51,798 nt of DNA from Trichocoleus desertorum ATA4-8-CV12 (GCA_019358975.1 JAHHIL010000041.1:1-51798); one strand, 5' to 3'; positions 20,685 to 30,307 are shown, numbered from the stretch's first letter. The notes: generated from the letters alone by a model not told the origin. Program-made: numbers and translations.

Positions 20685-21383
20685 ATGGAGAAACGCAATT
20701 GTAAGTTTGTTGAGCAGTTGAGGAGTAAGCAGCAAGCATCCGCGTCGCCCCTAAAATCTAAAACTATGCTTCGGATTGGACAATACCTACTAATTGCGGG
20801 TTTGGGTTTAGCAGGCTTCGTTGCCTCCGATTGGCCTCAGGAAACCGCTAAAGCTGTAGAAGTTGAAGCCAGTCAAGTCGCAACAGGCAGCACTTGGCAA
20901 GGCGCTTCTTTCCCAGTTGAGAATTTTCAAGCTTATACGTCTCCATTCGGCTATCGCCAATCTCCTAGTGGTTATAGTCAGGAATTCCACCACGGTTTAG
21001 ATATGGCTGCTCCCGAAGGTAGCTACATCCGGAGTTGGTGGAATGGTACCGTCGTTGAGGTGTCGGATAATAGTGCTTGCGGTACTTCAGTCGTCATTCA
21101 GTCAGGTGAGTGGGAACATATTTACTGCCACATGCGAGGTCATGTTGAAGCTGCCAATGGTGGTCGCTCCATGATCGATCGCGAAGGTGGCATTCAGATG
21201 CGGGAAGGTCAGCAAGTAGTCGCTGGTACCCGAATTGGCCGAGTTGGTATGACAGGCCGTACCACTGGCCCCCATCTCCACTGGGGGATGAAATATTCTG
21301 GGCAGTGGGTTGATCCAGCCTTAGTATTGCGGGCCATGTATGCTCAGCAAAGAGCTGGTCGCTCAGTTTCTAGCCGTTCCTAA
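20685..21383 (+). CDS. M23-family (LytM-like) peptidoglycan metallopeptidase
   Basis: 232 residues. A membrane anchor or signal lies at about 28-48, so the catalytic part is periplasmic. All zinc ligands of an active M23 peptidase are present: FHHGLDMAAP gives the HxGxD motif (H102, D106), and GPHLHWG gives the HxH motif (H197, H199). The family cuts peptide cross-bridges in peptidoglycan, or acts as amidase activator when the ligands are lost; here they are intact. Three regularly spaced segments (YTSPFGYRQSP, IRSWWNGTVVEV, GTRIGRVGMTG) complete the fold. Confidence 0.9.
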   Translation: MEKRNCKFVEQLRSKQQASASPLKSKTMLRIGQYLLIAGLGLAGFVASDWPQETAKAVEVEASQVATGSTWQGASFPVENFQAYTSPFGYRQSPSGYSQEFHHGLDMAAPEGSYIRSWWNGTVVEVSDNSACGTSVVIQSGEWEHIYCHMRGHVEAANGGRSMIDREGGIQMREGQQVVAGTRIGRVGMTGRTTGPHLHWGMKYSGQWVDPALVLRAMYAQQRAGRSVSSRS

Positions 21384-21443
21384 TTAAGTGTTCTTGATTA
21401 AGCGTTCTTATTGAGCGTCCTGAATTAAAGCATTCCAAAAAGG

Positions 21444-21485
21444 AAAGAGAGTAAGCAGCCGTAGAAATCTGTTTACTCTCTTTTT
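21444..21485 (+). terminator. Bidirectional rho-independent terminator
   Basis: A 15-bp stem with one G-T wobble (21444-21458 with 21469-21483) and a 10-base loop. T-rich tracts follow on both strands. It lies between the converging M23 peptidase and ftsH genes and can serve both. Confidence 0.85.
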
Positions 21486-21557
21486 CAGGTTTAATCTTTG
21501 AATTTAGGGAAGAGATATGAGCTAATCTGTGCGGACATGTTGCCCGCACTACAGGTA

Positions 21558-23483
21558 TTAACTGTAGCTATTGCTACTGACTTCACTCGGAGCTGCTGGC
21601 TGATGCTTGCTAGGCAACTGCGTGTATTTAGCTACAATCTGACGGAATTGGTCGCCTTCTACCGTTTCTTGATCGAGCAATGTATCTACCAGCCGATCCA
21701 TCAAAGCCCGATTTTCTCGTAACAAAGTGCGGGCTCTTTCATGGCACTGAAAGACGATCGCTCGGACTTGGCGATCGATTTTAGTGGCAACTTCCTCAGA
21801 GTATTCGTTCGGGCGATTCATGAGATCTCGACCTAAGAATACTTCGCTGCTTTGGCTTTCGAGCGCAAATGGTCCTAAGTCAGACATGCCGTAGCGAGTC
21901 ACCATTTCTCGCGCGTAGTCAGCCACGGCCCGGATATCTCCCGAAGCGCCTTTAGTGACCTCATGGTAACCGAACACTTCTTCTTCCGCTGCACGGCCAC
22001 CCAAGAAAACGGTGATGCGATCGATCAACCAAGATCGGCTGTACAGACCATCATCAATTGTTTCTTCGTTGGGTAGAGGTTTAGCAAATCCACCAATTCC
22101 ACCAGAGCGGGGAATAATCGTTACTTTGTCTAGAGGGTCAGTTTTCTCTAGCAGCGTCATTAGGAGCGCGTGACCTACTTCGTGATAGGCAATTAGGCGC
22201 TTCTTCTTGCTGTCAAGTAACGGCGTGAGTGTTAGGCCGATAGTGACGCGATCGATCGCATCATCCACTTCTAGAGGTGTAACTGCATCTTTGCGCCGTC
22301 GGGCGGTCAAGATAGCGGCTTCATTCAATAAGTTGGCCAGATCAGCTCCAGAGAAGCCAGGGGTGCGTTGGGCGATCGTATCCAAAGAGATTTCTGGCGC
22401 TAGCTTCTTATTACGAGCATGAACTTCTAAAATTCCCAGGCGACCTTTATAGCTGGGTAAATCTACCATAATTTGGCGATCGAAGCGGCCAGGACGCAAT
22501 AAAGCGGAATCCAAAACATCAGGACGGTTGGTGGCCGCGATGATGATGATGCCGTTGTTGCCTTCAAAGCCATCCATCTCGGTGAGCAACTGATTAAGGG
22601 TTTGCTCCCGCTCATCATTGCCGCCACCGATGCCTGCACCCCGTTGCCGACCCACCGCATCAATCTCATCAATGAAGATGATGCAAGGGGCACTTTCTTT
22701 GGCTTTCTTGAACAGGTCACGGACGCGAGACGCACCCACACCAACAAACATTTCGACGAACTCAGAACCAGAGATGCTGAAGAAGGGCACTCCCGCTTCC
22801 CCCGCGATCGCTTTAGCTAGCAAGGTCTTCCCTGTTCCTGGGGGGCCAACTAACAGCACTCCTTTAGGAATACGCGCTCCAATGGCAGTAAAGCGTTCTG
22901 GCTTCTTGAGGAAAGTAACCACTTCTTGGAGTTCTTCCTTGGCTTCCTCAATGCCAGCCACGTCATCAAACATGACCCCTGTTTTGGCTTCCATTTGGAA
23001 ACGAGCCCGCGACTTACCAAAGTTCATCGCCTGACCTGGGGAATTGGTGGAGCGCCGCAGGATAATCAGCAAACCCGCGATTAGCAGAAAAATCAACAGT
23101 AGATTGGCCAGCAAACCCACGGCTGTACTGTTGTCGGGAGACGGCTGCACTTCAAAGTCAACGTCATTGGCTCGGAGGCGCTCCACCAACTCTGGATTTT
23201 GCTCCAACAGAGGCACTTCCTGCATCGTGTCGGTTTTTTTCTCCCCCTCCAATCGCACTCTAGCGACATTTTGGGTTGGATCGACCTCAACCCGCGATAC
23301 TTGGCCCGCATCAATTTTCCGCAAGAGCTCACCGTAAGTGAGGGAGTTGCGGCCTGCTTGAGCTAGCCCTGGAGTTGTTAGCAACACAGTTTGGAGCAAA
23401 AACCAACTGGCTGTGATTGCTCCAGTAACGGCAGAACTCCTCATAAGTCGATTATTTGTCAGTGTCTTGCGGAAACTTTTCAT
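21558..23483 (-). CDS. ftsH: ATP-dependent zinc metalloprotease FtsH
   Basis: A membrane-anchored AAA protease of 641 residues. It has an N-terminal membrane or signal segment (about 18-42), a short lumenal/periplasmic domain, a second membrane helix (122-142), the AAA module with Walker A GPPGTGKT (213-220), Walker B IIFIDE, the second region of homology [19 protein letters not shown], and the zinc site HEVGH (434-438). Cyanobacterial FtsH hexamers degrade damaged photosystem proteins or regulators. Which of the usual four paralogues this is cannot be settled by eye. It is monocistronic, with about 400 bases upstream. Confidence 0.96.
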   Translation of the reverse strand: MKSFRKTLTNNRLMRSSAVTGAITASWFLLQTVLLTTPGLAQAGRNSLTYGELLRKIDAGQVSRVEVDPTQNVARVRLEGEKKTDTMQEVPLLEQNPELVERLRANDVDFEVQPSPDNSTAVGLLANLLLIFLLIAGLLIILRRSTNSPGQAMNFGKSRARFQMEAKTGVMFDDVAGIEEAKEELQEVVTFLKKPERFTAIGARIPKGVLLVGPPGTGKTLLAKAIAGEAGVPFFSISGSEFVEMFVGVGASRVRDLFKKAKESAPCIIFIDEIDAVGRQRGAGIGGGNDEREQTLNQLLTEMDGFEGNNGIIIIAATNRPDVLDSALLRPGRFDRQIMVDLPSYKGRLGILEVHARNKKLAPEISLDTIAQRTPGFSGADLANLLNEAAILTARRRKDAVTPLEVDDAIDRVTIGLTLTPLLDSKKKRLIAYHEVGHALLMTLLEKTDPLDKVTIIPRSGGIGGFAKPLPNEETIDDGLYSRSWLIDRITVFLGGRAAEEEVFGYHEVTKGASGDIRAVADYAREMVTRYGMSDLGPFALESQSSEVFLGRDLMNRPNEYSEEVATKIDRQVRAIVFQCHERARTLLRENRALMDRLVDTLLDQETVEGDQFRQIVAKYTQLPSKHQPAAPSEVSSNSYS

Positions 23484-23896
23484 ACTGGATTGCCTTTTGC
23501 CTCCCGCCTGAACCTGGCTCCTCTGGGCAGAGCTGCAAAACTCTGCTTCGCAGATAGGAGCGAGGGAATCTCTTATCTAGTTTAACTTTCCCAATCCTGA
23601 GTGCAGGATTTTGAGTCAACTACTCCTGTAATTAGGCCTAGTTGCTAGGTGTTACTACAGCCTTCAACAAATTCCCACTTAATTCTCTAAACAGAGAGAT
23701 AGGAATTTGACGAAATGTAACTTTAATTGCTAGACTAAGTGTAGTCGTAATGACTCCGCTTTTTAAGGATGTGGCTTCTAGAGAGTAGACTCTCAGAAAA
23801 CCAAATTTGTCCCGGTTAATTCAAACTCGGTTTTCTGTTGAAGCTGTGAGTTGCTATTTCAAGCTTGCACGGAATTTCGTTATAAGGGTTAGACCT
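23484..23896. other. Intergenic region between ftsH and the FMN reductase gene
   Basis: About 410 bases between divergent genes. An open frame from TTG 23807 runs into the FMN reductase but reads nothing like its family, so this is treated as untranslated. Promoters for both genes are expected here; none stands out clearly. Confidence 0.4.
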
Positions 23897-24475
23897 ATGG
23901 TTAGATTTGTTGGTATAGGTGGTAGCTTACGCGCCGACTCTCACAGCTACCAAGCGCTGCATGTAGCGGCAGAACGAGTGCGATCGCTCGGTGCGGAAGT
24001 AGAAGTCATCGACCTCCGTACCTTAAACTTACCCTTCTGTCAGGGAGGTAAAGAGGAGTACTTAGACTACCCAGACGTAGCTCGTTTACGCCAAGCGGTG
24101 CAGCAGTCAGATGGCCTGATTTTGTCTACACCGGAGTACCACGGTAGCCTCAGTGGTGTGCTGAAAAACGCTTTGGACTTACTGAGCTTTCAGCAATTGT
24201 CTGATAAGGTAACTGGGCTGATCAGCGTTTTAGGTGGACAATCCAACAGCAACGCCTTGAACGACCTGCGAGTGATTATGCGGTGGGTGCATGCTTGGGT
24301 GATTCCAGAACAAGTTGCGATCGCACAAGCTTGGAATGCCTTTGACCAAAACGGGCAGCTACGAGACGAAAAACTGTCGGAACGATTCGACCAGTTTGCC
24401 CACAGCTTGGTCGAAAACACTTGTAAGCTACGCGGTGTATCTGTGGAGGTTTCGCAGGACTTGGTTGAAGCTTAG
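23897..24475 (+). CDS. NADPH-dependent FMN reductase / flavoprotein
   Basis: 192 residues with the flavodoxin-like fold of the NADPH-dependent FMN reductase family (ArsH/ChrR/SsuE group). The phosphate-binding loop is GIGGSLRADSHSYQAL; the flavin-contact segment is STPEYHGSLSGVLKNALDLL, and LISVLGGQSNSNALNDLR follows. The start is ATG 23897, where the family homology begins and where AAGG lies nine bases upstream. Probably a quinone, azo or flavin reductase; the substrate is not readable. Confidence 0.88.
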   Translation: MVRFVGIGGSLRADSHSYQALHVAAERVRSLGAEVEVIDLRTLNLPFCQGGKEEYLDYPDVARLRQAVQQSDGLILSTPEYHGSLSGVLKNALDLLSFQQLSDKVTGLISVLGGQSNSNALNDLRVIMRWVHAWVIPEQVAIAQAWNAFDQNGQLRDEKLSERFDQFAHSLVENTCKLRGVSVEVSQDLVEA

Positions 24476-24514
24476 GCAGAGGTTTTGGTTGCTGGTATTG
24501 CTGAAAACCACAGC

Positions 24515-24538
24515 AAAAAGGGGGTTGTTAGCCCCCTT
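24515..24538 (-). terminator. Rho-independent terminator, strongest on the minus strand
   Basis: Stem AAGGGGG/CCCCCTT (24518-24524, 24532-24538) with a 7-base loop. On the minus strand a TTTTT run follows (24515-24519), ending the ferrochelatase-family transcript. On the plus strand the T-run is weaker, but it may still end the FMN reductase message. Confidence 0.85.
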
Positions 24539-24603
24539 GCTTTGTTACCACTAGGTTTGTCTAGAGGCGATCGCTACACTAGCACCTCTACAACACTCGT
24601 TCT

Positions 24604-25791
24604 CTAATGATGGTGGTGCCCGTGATGATGATCGTGGTCATGACTGTGGTTGTGATGACCATGATCATGGTGGTCATGGGTATGTTGTGCTTGAACTGCG
24701 GCTAGGCTTGGGTTTACCGCTAGGGCTTGCTCTGACAACAACGCTTCGATTTGTGGATTAGCCCAGTCTGCCGCCATCTGCAAGAACTCAGGATGGGCAT
24801 TGACGCATTCCATCTGTACGTAGGTCACGTCGGGCCGTTGGCGGCGCAGACCATGAATGATGTGGTCTACGTCTAAAAGCGTCTCGTGGTTTTCAGTCGC
24901 AAAGCCAATCGGCATAAACACGAGAGCTGTTGCGCCCAAATCCATCAAGTTCTTGGCAGCTAGCTCAGCATTAGGCTGAGTCCACTCAATCAAAGGAGTT
25001 TGATGGTTTAGCCAACCCGGAGAAATCAGGGGGTAGCGATAAATCAGCTTTTCCCGAATTCGATTGTAAAGCGCTTCACTTTCTTCAATCCCGGAGGTGA
25101 AGCCTTTTGCTTTATGGGGGCAGCCATGATTCATCAAAATGATGCCCGTTTGGGAAGGGAGGTGCGCTACAGCTAAATCTGCCTTAATTTTTTCCTCTAC
25201 CAAATTCGCTAGCAGCTCAATATATTCTGGCTCACTGTAGAAGGATGGGATATAGCGTTGCCCTTTTACCCAATGCTCGGTACCATCTGCCAGTTTTGCC
25301 AGAGCATTATTGACTTGCTCCACAGCGATGCCACTGGTGAAGATGGAATCCACAACCAAAAGCGGGTAGATCAGAATTTTGTCGAAGCCTTTGGTTTTAA
25401 TCTCGGCTAGCACTTGTTCTGGCAGAAAGGGTGCACAGAAGTTAAAAGCTTTGAAAACTTGGACGCGATCGCCCCATCTCACTTGTAAGTTTTTTTCGAT
25501 CCCAGCTCGCTGCTGCTCAAAAATGGCATTGTGCGGCGAAATGAAGTTGTCGTGCTGGTGTCCCCACTCATGTAAATCAAAAACTGCGAGGAGTTTGGCC
25601 AGGGGAGGATAGATCCAAGTGGGAACTGGGGCGAACTTAGCGGTGAGTAAGTTTAGAGCTTGCTCATTGTAGTTCGCAAAATCTTCGTAGCTTTCGACTT
25701 CTCCATAGCCCATCAGCAATACAGCTACTTGATCTTGGGGGGCACCGGAAGCTGGGGCTTGTTGTTGCTGTTTTTCGGGAGTTGCAACCAC
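24604..25791 (-). CDS. Ferrochelatase-family protein with polyhistidine tail
   Basis: 395 residues of the HemH fold. An N-lobe runs from QVAVLLMGYGEVESYEDF. The second lobe has GIILMNHGCPHKAKGF (the position of the metal-binding His) and FMPIGFATENHETLLDVDHII, matching the ferrochelatase signature with its catalytic Glu. It diverges strongly from ordinary cyanobacterial HemH and lacks the C-terminal chlorophyll-binding helix. The last 26 residues are almost only His and Asp, with single Gly, Asn, Ser and Thr, a metal store such as seen on CbiX-type chelatases and nickel chaperones. GTG 25791 is chosen because GAGGAA lies six bases before it; the frame stays open to TTG 25842. Metal and tetrapyrrole are uncertain. 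Confidence 0.75.
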   Translation of the reverse strand: MVATPEKQQQQAPASGAPQDQVAVLLMGYGEVESYEDFANYNEQALNLLTAKFAPVPTWIYPPLAKLLAVFDLHEWGHQHDNFISPHNAIFEQQRAGIEKNLQVRWGDRVQVFKAFNFCAPFLPEQVLAEIKTKGFDKILIYPLLVVDSIFTSGIAVEQVNNALAKLADGTEHWVKGQRYIPSFYSEPEYIELLANLVEEKIKADLAVAHLPSQTGIILMNHGCPHKAKGFTSGIEESEALYNRIREKLIYRYPLISPGWLNHQTPLIEWTQPNAELAAKNLMDLGATALVFMPIGFATENHETLLDVDHIIHGLRRQRPDVTYVQMECVNAHPEFLQMAADWANPQIEALLSEQALAVNPSLAAVQAQHTHDHHDHGHHNHSHDHDHHHGHHHH

Positions 25792-26110
25792 TGTGTATTC
25801 CTCGACCTTGCACTTTAGTGAATCTGAACTAATCGGTGGCAACCTAAAGCAGTGGTTGAGCTGAAGAACTCTGCTCTAAGTACCTCCTAATCTCCCCTAG
25901 GCTAACATCCCCCCAGAGGGGATGGGATTAAAAAATGCTTTAGCAGCGGTAATTGCCCACAGTTAACTCACTGTCCGCGCCCTTGGTTCGTGCTCTTGGC
26001 TTGACGGGTAATTGCTTCTTTAAATAACGAAAATAGCGAATGCTCACCTTAAAATACTCCCTCTAGAGAAATGCATAGAGAGATGGGTAGATGATTTAAG
26101 TTTGATGAAT
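25792..26110. other. Intergenic region with a short hairpin
   Basis: About 320 bases between the response-regulator operon and the ferrochelatase-family gene, all reading minus. A stem CATCCCC/GGGGATG (25906-25912, 25918-25924) with a 5-base loop is present; no T-run follows on either strand, so it may be a leader hairpin rather than a terminator. No gene seen. Confidence 0.45.
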
Positions 26111-27067
26111 TTAAGTTTGATAAATACAGTACTGATTGCGCCCTACGGCCTTAGCTTGATATAGAGCTTTATCCGCAGCGGTTACTAAGGCAGAGGGATT
26201 TGCATCAACCTGGGGAATCATCGTGGCAATGCCCAGGCTCAAAGTGACACAATCACTAACCTGAGAACTTTTGTGGGGAAGTTGCAGAGCTTTGACTTTG
26301 AATTGGATGTTTTGAGCGACTCTGACCCCGCCCCGCGACTCTGTATTCGGCAAAACCAAGGCGAATTCTTCACCGCCGTAGCGGGCTGCTAGGTCGGCAG
26401 GGCGCTTGGCACAACTACTAATAGTTTTAGCAACTTGGTGGAGACAGTCATCTCCGACTTGATGGCCATAGGTATCGTTGTAATGCTTGAAGCAATCAAT
26501 GTCACCTAGGATCAGAGACAGAGGGGCTTGTTCTCGTGTCAGGCGTTGCCATTCTTGATAAAGGTGCTCATCAAAGCAGCGGCGATTTGCAAGTTGGGTG
26601 AGGCCATCTACAGAGGCTAGGCGTTGTAGGACTTGATTGGCTGATTCTAATTGGCGGTAGAGTTGGCTTTGCTGAATTAGGCGTTTGACTCTTTGGCGTA
26701 GCACGGCCCAATGAATTGGTTTAGTGACATAGTCAGTCGCTCCAGCCGCAAAAGCTTGCGCCACTGATTCTTCATCTTCTAAGCCAGTGATCATCAGTAC
26801 AGGGGTGCGATCGCCACTAGAGAGAGATTGCAGATTGGCACAGAAGGTAAACCCATCCATTACAGGCATGACCGCATCTAGCAGCACAATATCAGGTTGA
26901 AGGCGCTTGTAGTCTTCGAGACCCTGCTCTCCATTGGTGGCCTCTACGACCTGATAGCCTTCTTGCTCCATAGCTCGACGGAGCTGTAGACGCATGAACA
27001 CATCGTCATCGACGACTAAGACTAATGGAGACGCTCGCTGATCTAAGACTGGGCTTATGGCAGACAC
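26111..27067 (-). CDS. Response regulator with diguanylate cyclase output (REC-GGDEF)
   Basis: 318 residues. The receiver domain (about 14-130) has the acidic pair VVDDD, the phospho-acceptor Asp in DIVLLDAVMPVMDG and the Lys in YVTKPIHW. The C-terminal GGDEF domain (about 155-318) has LTQLANRRCFDE, ILGDIDCFKHYND and an active-site RYGGEEFALVLP, so it should make cyclic di-GMP on phosphorylation. An RxxD inhibitory site is not evident. The GTG start at 27067 overlaps the upstream REC-HPt gene by 13 bases, indicating translational coupling. Confidence 0.93.
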   Translation of the reverse strand: MSAISPVLDQRASPLVLVVDDDVFMRLQLRRAMEQEGYQVVEATNGEQGLEDYKRLQPDIVLLDAVMPVMDGFTFCANLQSLSSGDRTPVLMITGLEDEESVAQAFAAGATDYVTKPIHWAVLRQRVKRLIQQSQLYRQLESANQVLQRLASVDGLTQLANRRCFDEHLYQEWQRLTREQAPLSLILGDIDCFKHYNDTYGHQVGDDCLHQVAKTISSCAKRPADLAARYGGEEFALVLPNTESRGGVRVAQNIQFKVKALQLPHKSSQVSDCVTLSLGIATMIPQVDANPSALVTAADKALYQAKAVGRNQYCIYQT

Positions 27068-27852
27068 CGTTTTTGCTCCACTTCTAAGGCTGTTTTAACC
27101 CTGGTGAACTCTACCTCCACTAAAGCGACTTTTGCCGTCAAGCTCATGGGGGCGGCTTCCCGACAGCAGATCTCTAGGTCTTTACACAATCCAGCTAAGT
27201 TACTGGCTCCTAAGGTAGCGCTACTTGACTTTAGAGTATGAGCTGACAAGCACAGTAAAGCTACATCATCTTGGGTTAGCGCGGTTTGCATTGCCTGAAT
27301 CACTTTGGGAGTTTCTTGGAGATAACTATTGATCAGTTCTACGAAAATGCCACTCGCGTCTTCACCCACCATATTTCGGAAAGCTTGTATGACTTGCGAA
27401 TCAACCGCTACTGGGTCAGTATTGGGCTGTATTAAGCGATCGCCCCACTTTGGCTGCCCCCTGAGCAAAGCTTTAGACAACTCCTCGATTCTGATCGGCT
27501 TGCTGATGTAATCGTCCATTCCCGCTTCCAGACACATCTCACGATCGCCCGGCATGCCATTGGCAGTCACGGCAATAATCCAAGGACGTCGGTTTGGTGG
27601 CCATTCCTGACTAATGCAACGAGCTGTTTCTAATCCATCCATTTGTGGCATTTGGATGTCCATGAGAATCACATCATAAGCCTGACGATGCAGAGCCTCT
27701 AACACTTCTAGGCCATTTCTCGCTACGTCAGCCCGGTAGCCTAATTGCTTCAGCAGCAACAATGCGACTTTTTGGTTTACTAGGTGGTCTTCAGCTAGCA
27801 AGATCCGCAATTGAGTTGGTTCTATTGCAGTATCTACTGTGGTTGAATTCAT
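27055..27852 (-). CDS. Receiver plus histidine phosphotransfer protein (REC-HPt)
   Basis: 265 residues. The receiver domain (about 12-130) has LLAEDHLVNQKVALLLLKQL, the phospho-acceptor Asp in YDVILMDIQMPQMDG and YISKPIRIEE. The HPt domain (about 160-265) has the phosphorylatable His in CLSAHTLKSSSATLGA. The sequence style is that of the C-terminal end of a hybrid histidine kinase. The start ATG 27852 overlaps, as ATGA, the stop of a short frame that ends in a kinase G2 box. It should pass phosphate to the co-transcribed REC-GGDEF protein (inference). Confidence 0.88.
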   Translation of the reverse strand: MNSTTVDTAIEPTQLRILLAEDHLVNQKVALLLLKQLGYRADVARNGLEVLEALHRQAYDVILMDIQMPQMDGLETARCISQEWPPNRRPWIIAVTANGMPGDREMCLEAGMDDYISKPIRIEELSKALLRGQPKWGDRLIQPNTDPVAVDSQVIQAFRNMVGEDASGIFVELINSYLQETPKVIQAMQTALTQDDVALLCLSAHTLKSSSATLGASNLAGLCKDLEICCREAAPMSLTAKVALVEVEFTRVKTALEVEQKRCLP

Positions 27853-27902
27853 GGGATAGCTAGACCTAAACCTGTGCCATATTCGAATTTTGCTTCTAAT
27901 AT
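27849..27902 (-). pseudogene. Remnant of a histidine kinase (ATPase G2 box only)
   Basis: The minus-strand frame immediately before the REC-HPt gene ends ILEAKFEYGTGLGLAIP and a stop that overlaps the ATG of the next gene (ATGA). YGTGLGLAI is the highly conserved G2 box of the histidine-kinase ATPase domain. Nothing upstream resembles the rest of a kinase (no H box or N box), so nearly all of a sensor kinase appears to have been deleted. Confidence 0.6.
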
Positions 27903-28031
27903 TCCCGTGAGGGTTACGAGGCAATCAGCGCGATCGCGTACCCTCTCGCTAGGAGCACTAGACAAGTAGCACCAAAGTAGAGCTAAGACAACCCAGAAAT
28001 TGCAGAGTTGGCTGTTAGTGATCTTGAATTT

Positions 28032-28649
28032 ATGAGCATCCTTATTTGTCCGGGAATGCACGATATAAACTTGACCAGCAGCTTTCTCAAGAATTTACGG
28101 CTGCATTCTACTCCAGGCTTATCGGTAGTAGATGGCTCTAAGGTAGATAGCACCAAACAATTGCTGATTTTTCCCGTCCAGCGTTATCCTGCTTATTCTG
28201 CGTTTCACATCGTGCAGTTTCTTCAAGAAACATTACGGCAGAACCCGTTCTCTGCTGAGCCTGATGAGTTTGTATTCTTGAGTTTTAGTGCTGGTGTCGC
28301 AGGTGCAATTGGGGCGGCTTGGGCTTGGCAACAGTTGGGAGGTAAAGTAAAAGCGTTGATCGCATTAGACGGTTGGGGTGTACCTTTATACGGAAACTTC
28401 CCGATTCATCGCGTCAGTCACGATCACTTTACTCATTGGAGTTCTGCTCTACTAGGTGCTGGAGCAGACAGTTTTTATGCCGATCCAGCCATTGATCATT
28501 TAGACCTCTGGCGATCGCCGCAAACCATTCAGGGATGGTGGGTTCCGACAGCATCAACAGCGCCGTCTCAACCCATCGCCACTACCGCAGACGTTTTTCT
28601 AACTGTCCTATTGCAGCGCTACGGAGAGTCCGATCTCTTTGTAAGCTAA
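28032..28649 (+). CDS. Conserved hypothetical protein, possible alpha/beta hydrolase fold
   Basis: 205 residues, no signal peptide. The order of elements recalls a small alpha/beta hydrolase: ILICPGMHD at the start, a Ser elbow-like segment FLSFSAGVAGAIGAAW at about 80-95, and then KVKALIALDGWGVPL. A C-terminal catalytic His is not obvious. ATG 28032 is preferred to TTG 28008. I recognise it as a cyanobacterial hypothetical without assigned function. Confidence 0.65.
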   Translation: MSILICPGMHDINLTSSFLKNLRLHSTPGLSVVDGSKVDSTKQLLIFPVQRYPAYSAFHIVQFLQETLRQNPFSAEPDEFVFLSFSAGVAGAIGAAWAWQQLGGKVKALIALDGWGVPLYGNFPIHRVSHDHFTHWSSALLGAGADSFYADPAIDHLDLWRSPQTIQGWWVPTASTAPSQPIATTADVFLTVLLQRYGESDLFVS

Positions 28650-28656
28650 AAACAAG

Positions 28657-28684
28657 ACTGGCGCTACAAAACTGGCGCTATAAA
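28657..28684 (+). repeat. 14-bp tandem duplication
   Basis: ACTGGCGCTACAAA (28657-28670) is repeated as ACTGGCGCTATAAA (28671-28684), followed by a partial third copy. It lies just after the stop of the preceding gene; no function is apparent. Confidence 0.6.
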
Positions 28685-28835
28685 AACTAGCGATCGCGCT
28701 TGACTTGCTGATTCTCCTAGAAATTGCCGTCAACCCTTTGAGCCAAAAGTTGCTTAACAACTGATACTTCAGAGCTGACAAAGCGCACACTAGGGGAAGT
28801 AGAATCCCTGGACTTTATAACCCTCCCATCACTTT

Positions 28836-30086
28836 ATGCTCCCAGTTACCCCACCCCCTTCTGAAAGTGGATTTCGCAGCTTGATGAAGAATCGAGCCTT
28901 TTTAGTGTTGTGGACGGGGCAGGTACTTTCACAAGTCGCTGATAAAGTTTTCTTCGTACTACTGATTACCTTGCTGGTAGATTACAAGCCGCTGCCAGGA
29001 TTTGAAAACTCCATGCGATCGCTGTTGATGATCGCAGTTACCATACCCGCCATTTTATTTGGCTCCGCAGCAGGCATTTTTGTCGATCGCTTTCCCAAAA
29101 GACAAATTTTGAGTGGCGGCAACCTTTTTCGGGGGTTACTCACCCTAGCGATTCCGATTTTGCCCAAAGCTTTTTCGCTCTTGCTCCTGATTGCATTTTT
29201 GGAATCAGTGCTGACTCAGTTTTTTGCTCCCGCAGAACAGGCAGCGATTCCGCTTCTGGTGGAGCGCGAAGGGTTAATGACAGCGAACGCCCTATTCACA
29301 ACTACGATGCTGGGGTCTTTGATTATTGGGTTTGCGGTAGGGGAGCCGTTATTGAGCTTTGCCAACCTAGCAGGTAACTTCGGCCAAGAAATCATGGTAG
29401 GCGGTTTATATATTTTGGCCGCAGTAATTTTGTGGCTGATGCCCATCAAGGAGAAGGCTGTCGCTGCTCACTTGGTAGCGGTTCATCCTTGGCACGATTT
29501 CAAAGCAGGCTTACGGTATCTCCAGAAAAATCGCCTAGTGAGTAATGCCATGTTGCAACTCACCATTTTGTATTCTGTCTTTGCAGCGCTGACGGTTCTT
29601 GCGATCAACTTAGTGGAAGATATTGGTCTCAAACCGAATCAATTTGGGATTTTGTTGGCCGCCGCCGGAATTGGTATGGTGCTGGGTGCGGGTGTGCTGG
29701 GTCACTGGGGCGATCGCTTTCATCACAAACCGCTGCCGCTGATTGGCTTTTTGTGCATGGCTTTTGCTCTGAGCATGTTTACGTTTACTACCAATCTTTG
29801 GGTCGGTTTGGGTTTAAGTGCTTTCTTAGGGATTGGGGCCTCGCTGATTGGGGTGCCGATGCAAACCCTGATCCAACAACAAACGCCAGAATCTATGCGA
29901 GGCAAGGTGTTTGGCTTTCAGAATAATGTGGTCAATATTGCGCTTAGCTTGCCATTGGCGATCGCAGGTCCGCTTACCGATGCGATTGGTTTACGGGCGG
30001 TGCTGCTAAGCATGAGCATTTTAGTTAGTATGGTAGGAATTTGGGCTTGGCAAAATACCCGCCGAGTTTTGCAAGACGTGATCTAA
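28836..30086 (+). CDS. MFS transporter
   Basis: 416 residues with about twelve membrane helices. The N-terminal half opens FLVLWTGQVLSQVADKVFFVLL, as in the MFS_3/enterobactin-exporter-like group, and the loop between helices 2 and 3 has GIFVDRFPKRQILSGGNLFRG, the standard MFS motif A. The matching loop in the second half is GHWGDRFHHKPLP, and ESMRGKVFGFQNNVVNIALSLP follows. It should be a proton-driven exporter in the plasma membrane. Substrate unknown; no neighbouring biosynthetic gene helps. Confidence 0.9.
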   Translation: MLPVTPPPSESGFRSLMKNRAFLVLWTGQVLSQVADKVFFVLLITLLVDYKPLPGFENSMRSLLMIAVTIPAILFGSAAGIFVDRFPKRQILSGGNLFRGLLTLAIPILPKAFSLLLLIAFLESVLTQFFAPAEQAAIPLLVEREGLMTANALFTTTMLGSLIIGFAVGEPLLSFANLAGNFGQEIMVGGLYILAAVILWLMPIKEKAVAAHLVAVHPWHDFKAGLRYLQKNRLVSNAMLQLTILYSVFAALTVLAINLVEDIGLKPNQFGILLAAAGIGMVLGAGVLGHWGDRFHHKPLPLIGFLCMAFALSMFTFTTNLWVGLGLSAFLGIGASLIGVPMQTLIQQQTPESMRGKVFGFQNNVVNIALSLPLAIAGPLTDAIGLRAVLLSMSILVSMVGIWAWQNTRRVLQDVI

Positions 30087-30307
30087 TGGCAATCGGGTTG
30101 CAAGTGTCATCAGTTCCTGACAGCCGAGACACCTCTACCCTTTGCCAGGTGCAGGTTTGATGTAAGTTCGGCCAATCTAGAAACTATTGGGAGCTAATCT
30201 CTCGACAGGGATCAGGATTCGGCTCTAAACTGAAGTCTTAGCCTTTAATGCATCAATAGATACAAAAGTAATCAACCTTAACCTATAGCGGTCCGAGAGG
30301 TCTTCCT

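Noticed and set aside
25901-25930. Possible cobalamin riboswitch upstream of the ferrochelatase-family gene
   Set aside because: Only a simple hairpin is present; the B12-box and the conserved core of a cobalamin riboswitch were not found.
27849-28061. 70-codon minus-strand frame as a real gene
   Set aside because: Only its last dozen residues resemble a protein family (kinase G2 box); the rest looks like noncoding DNA, so it was called a remnant.
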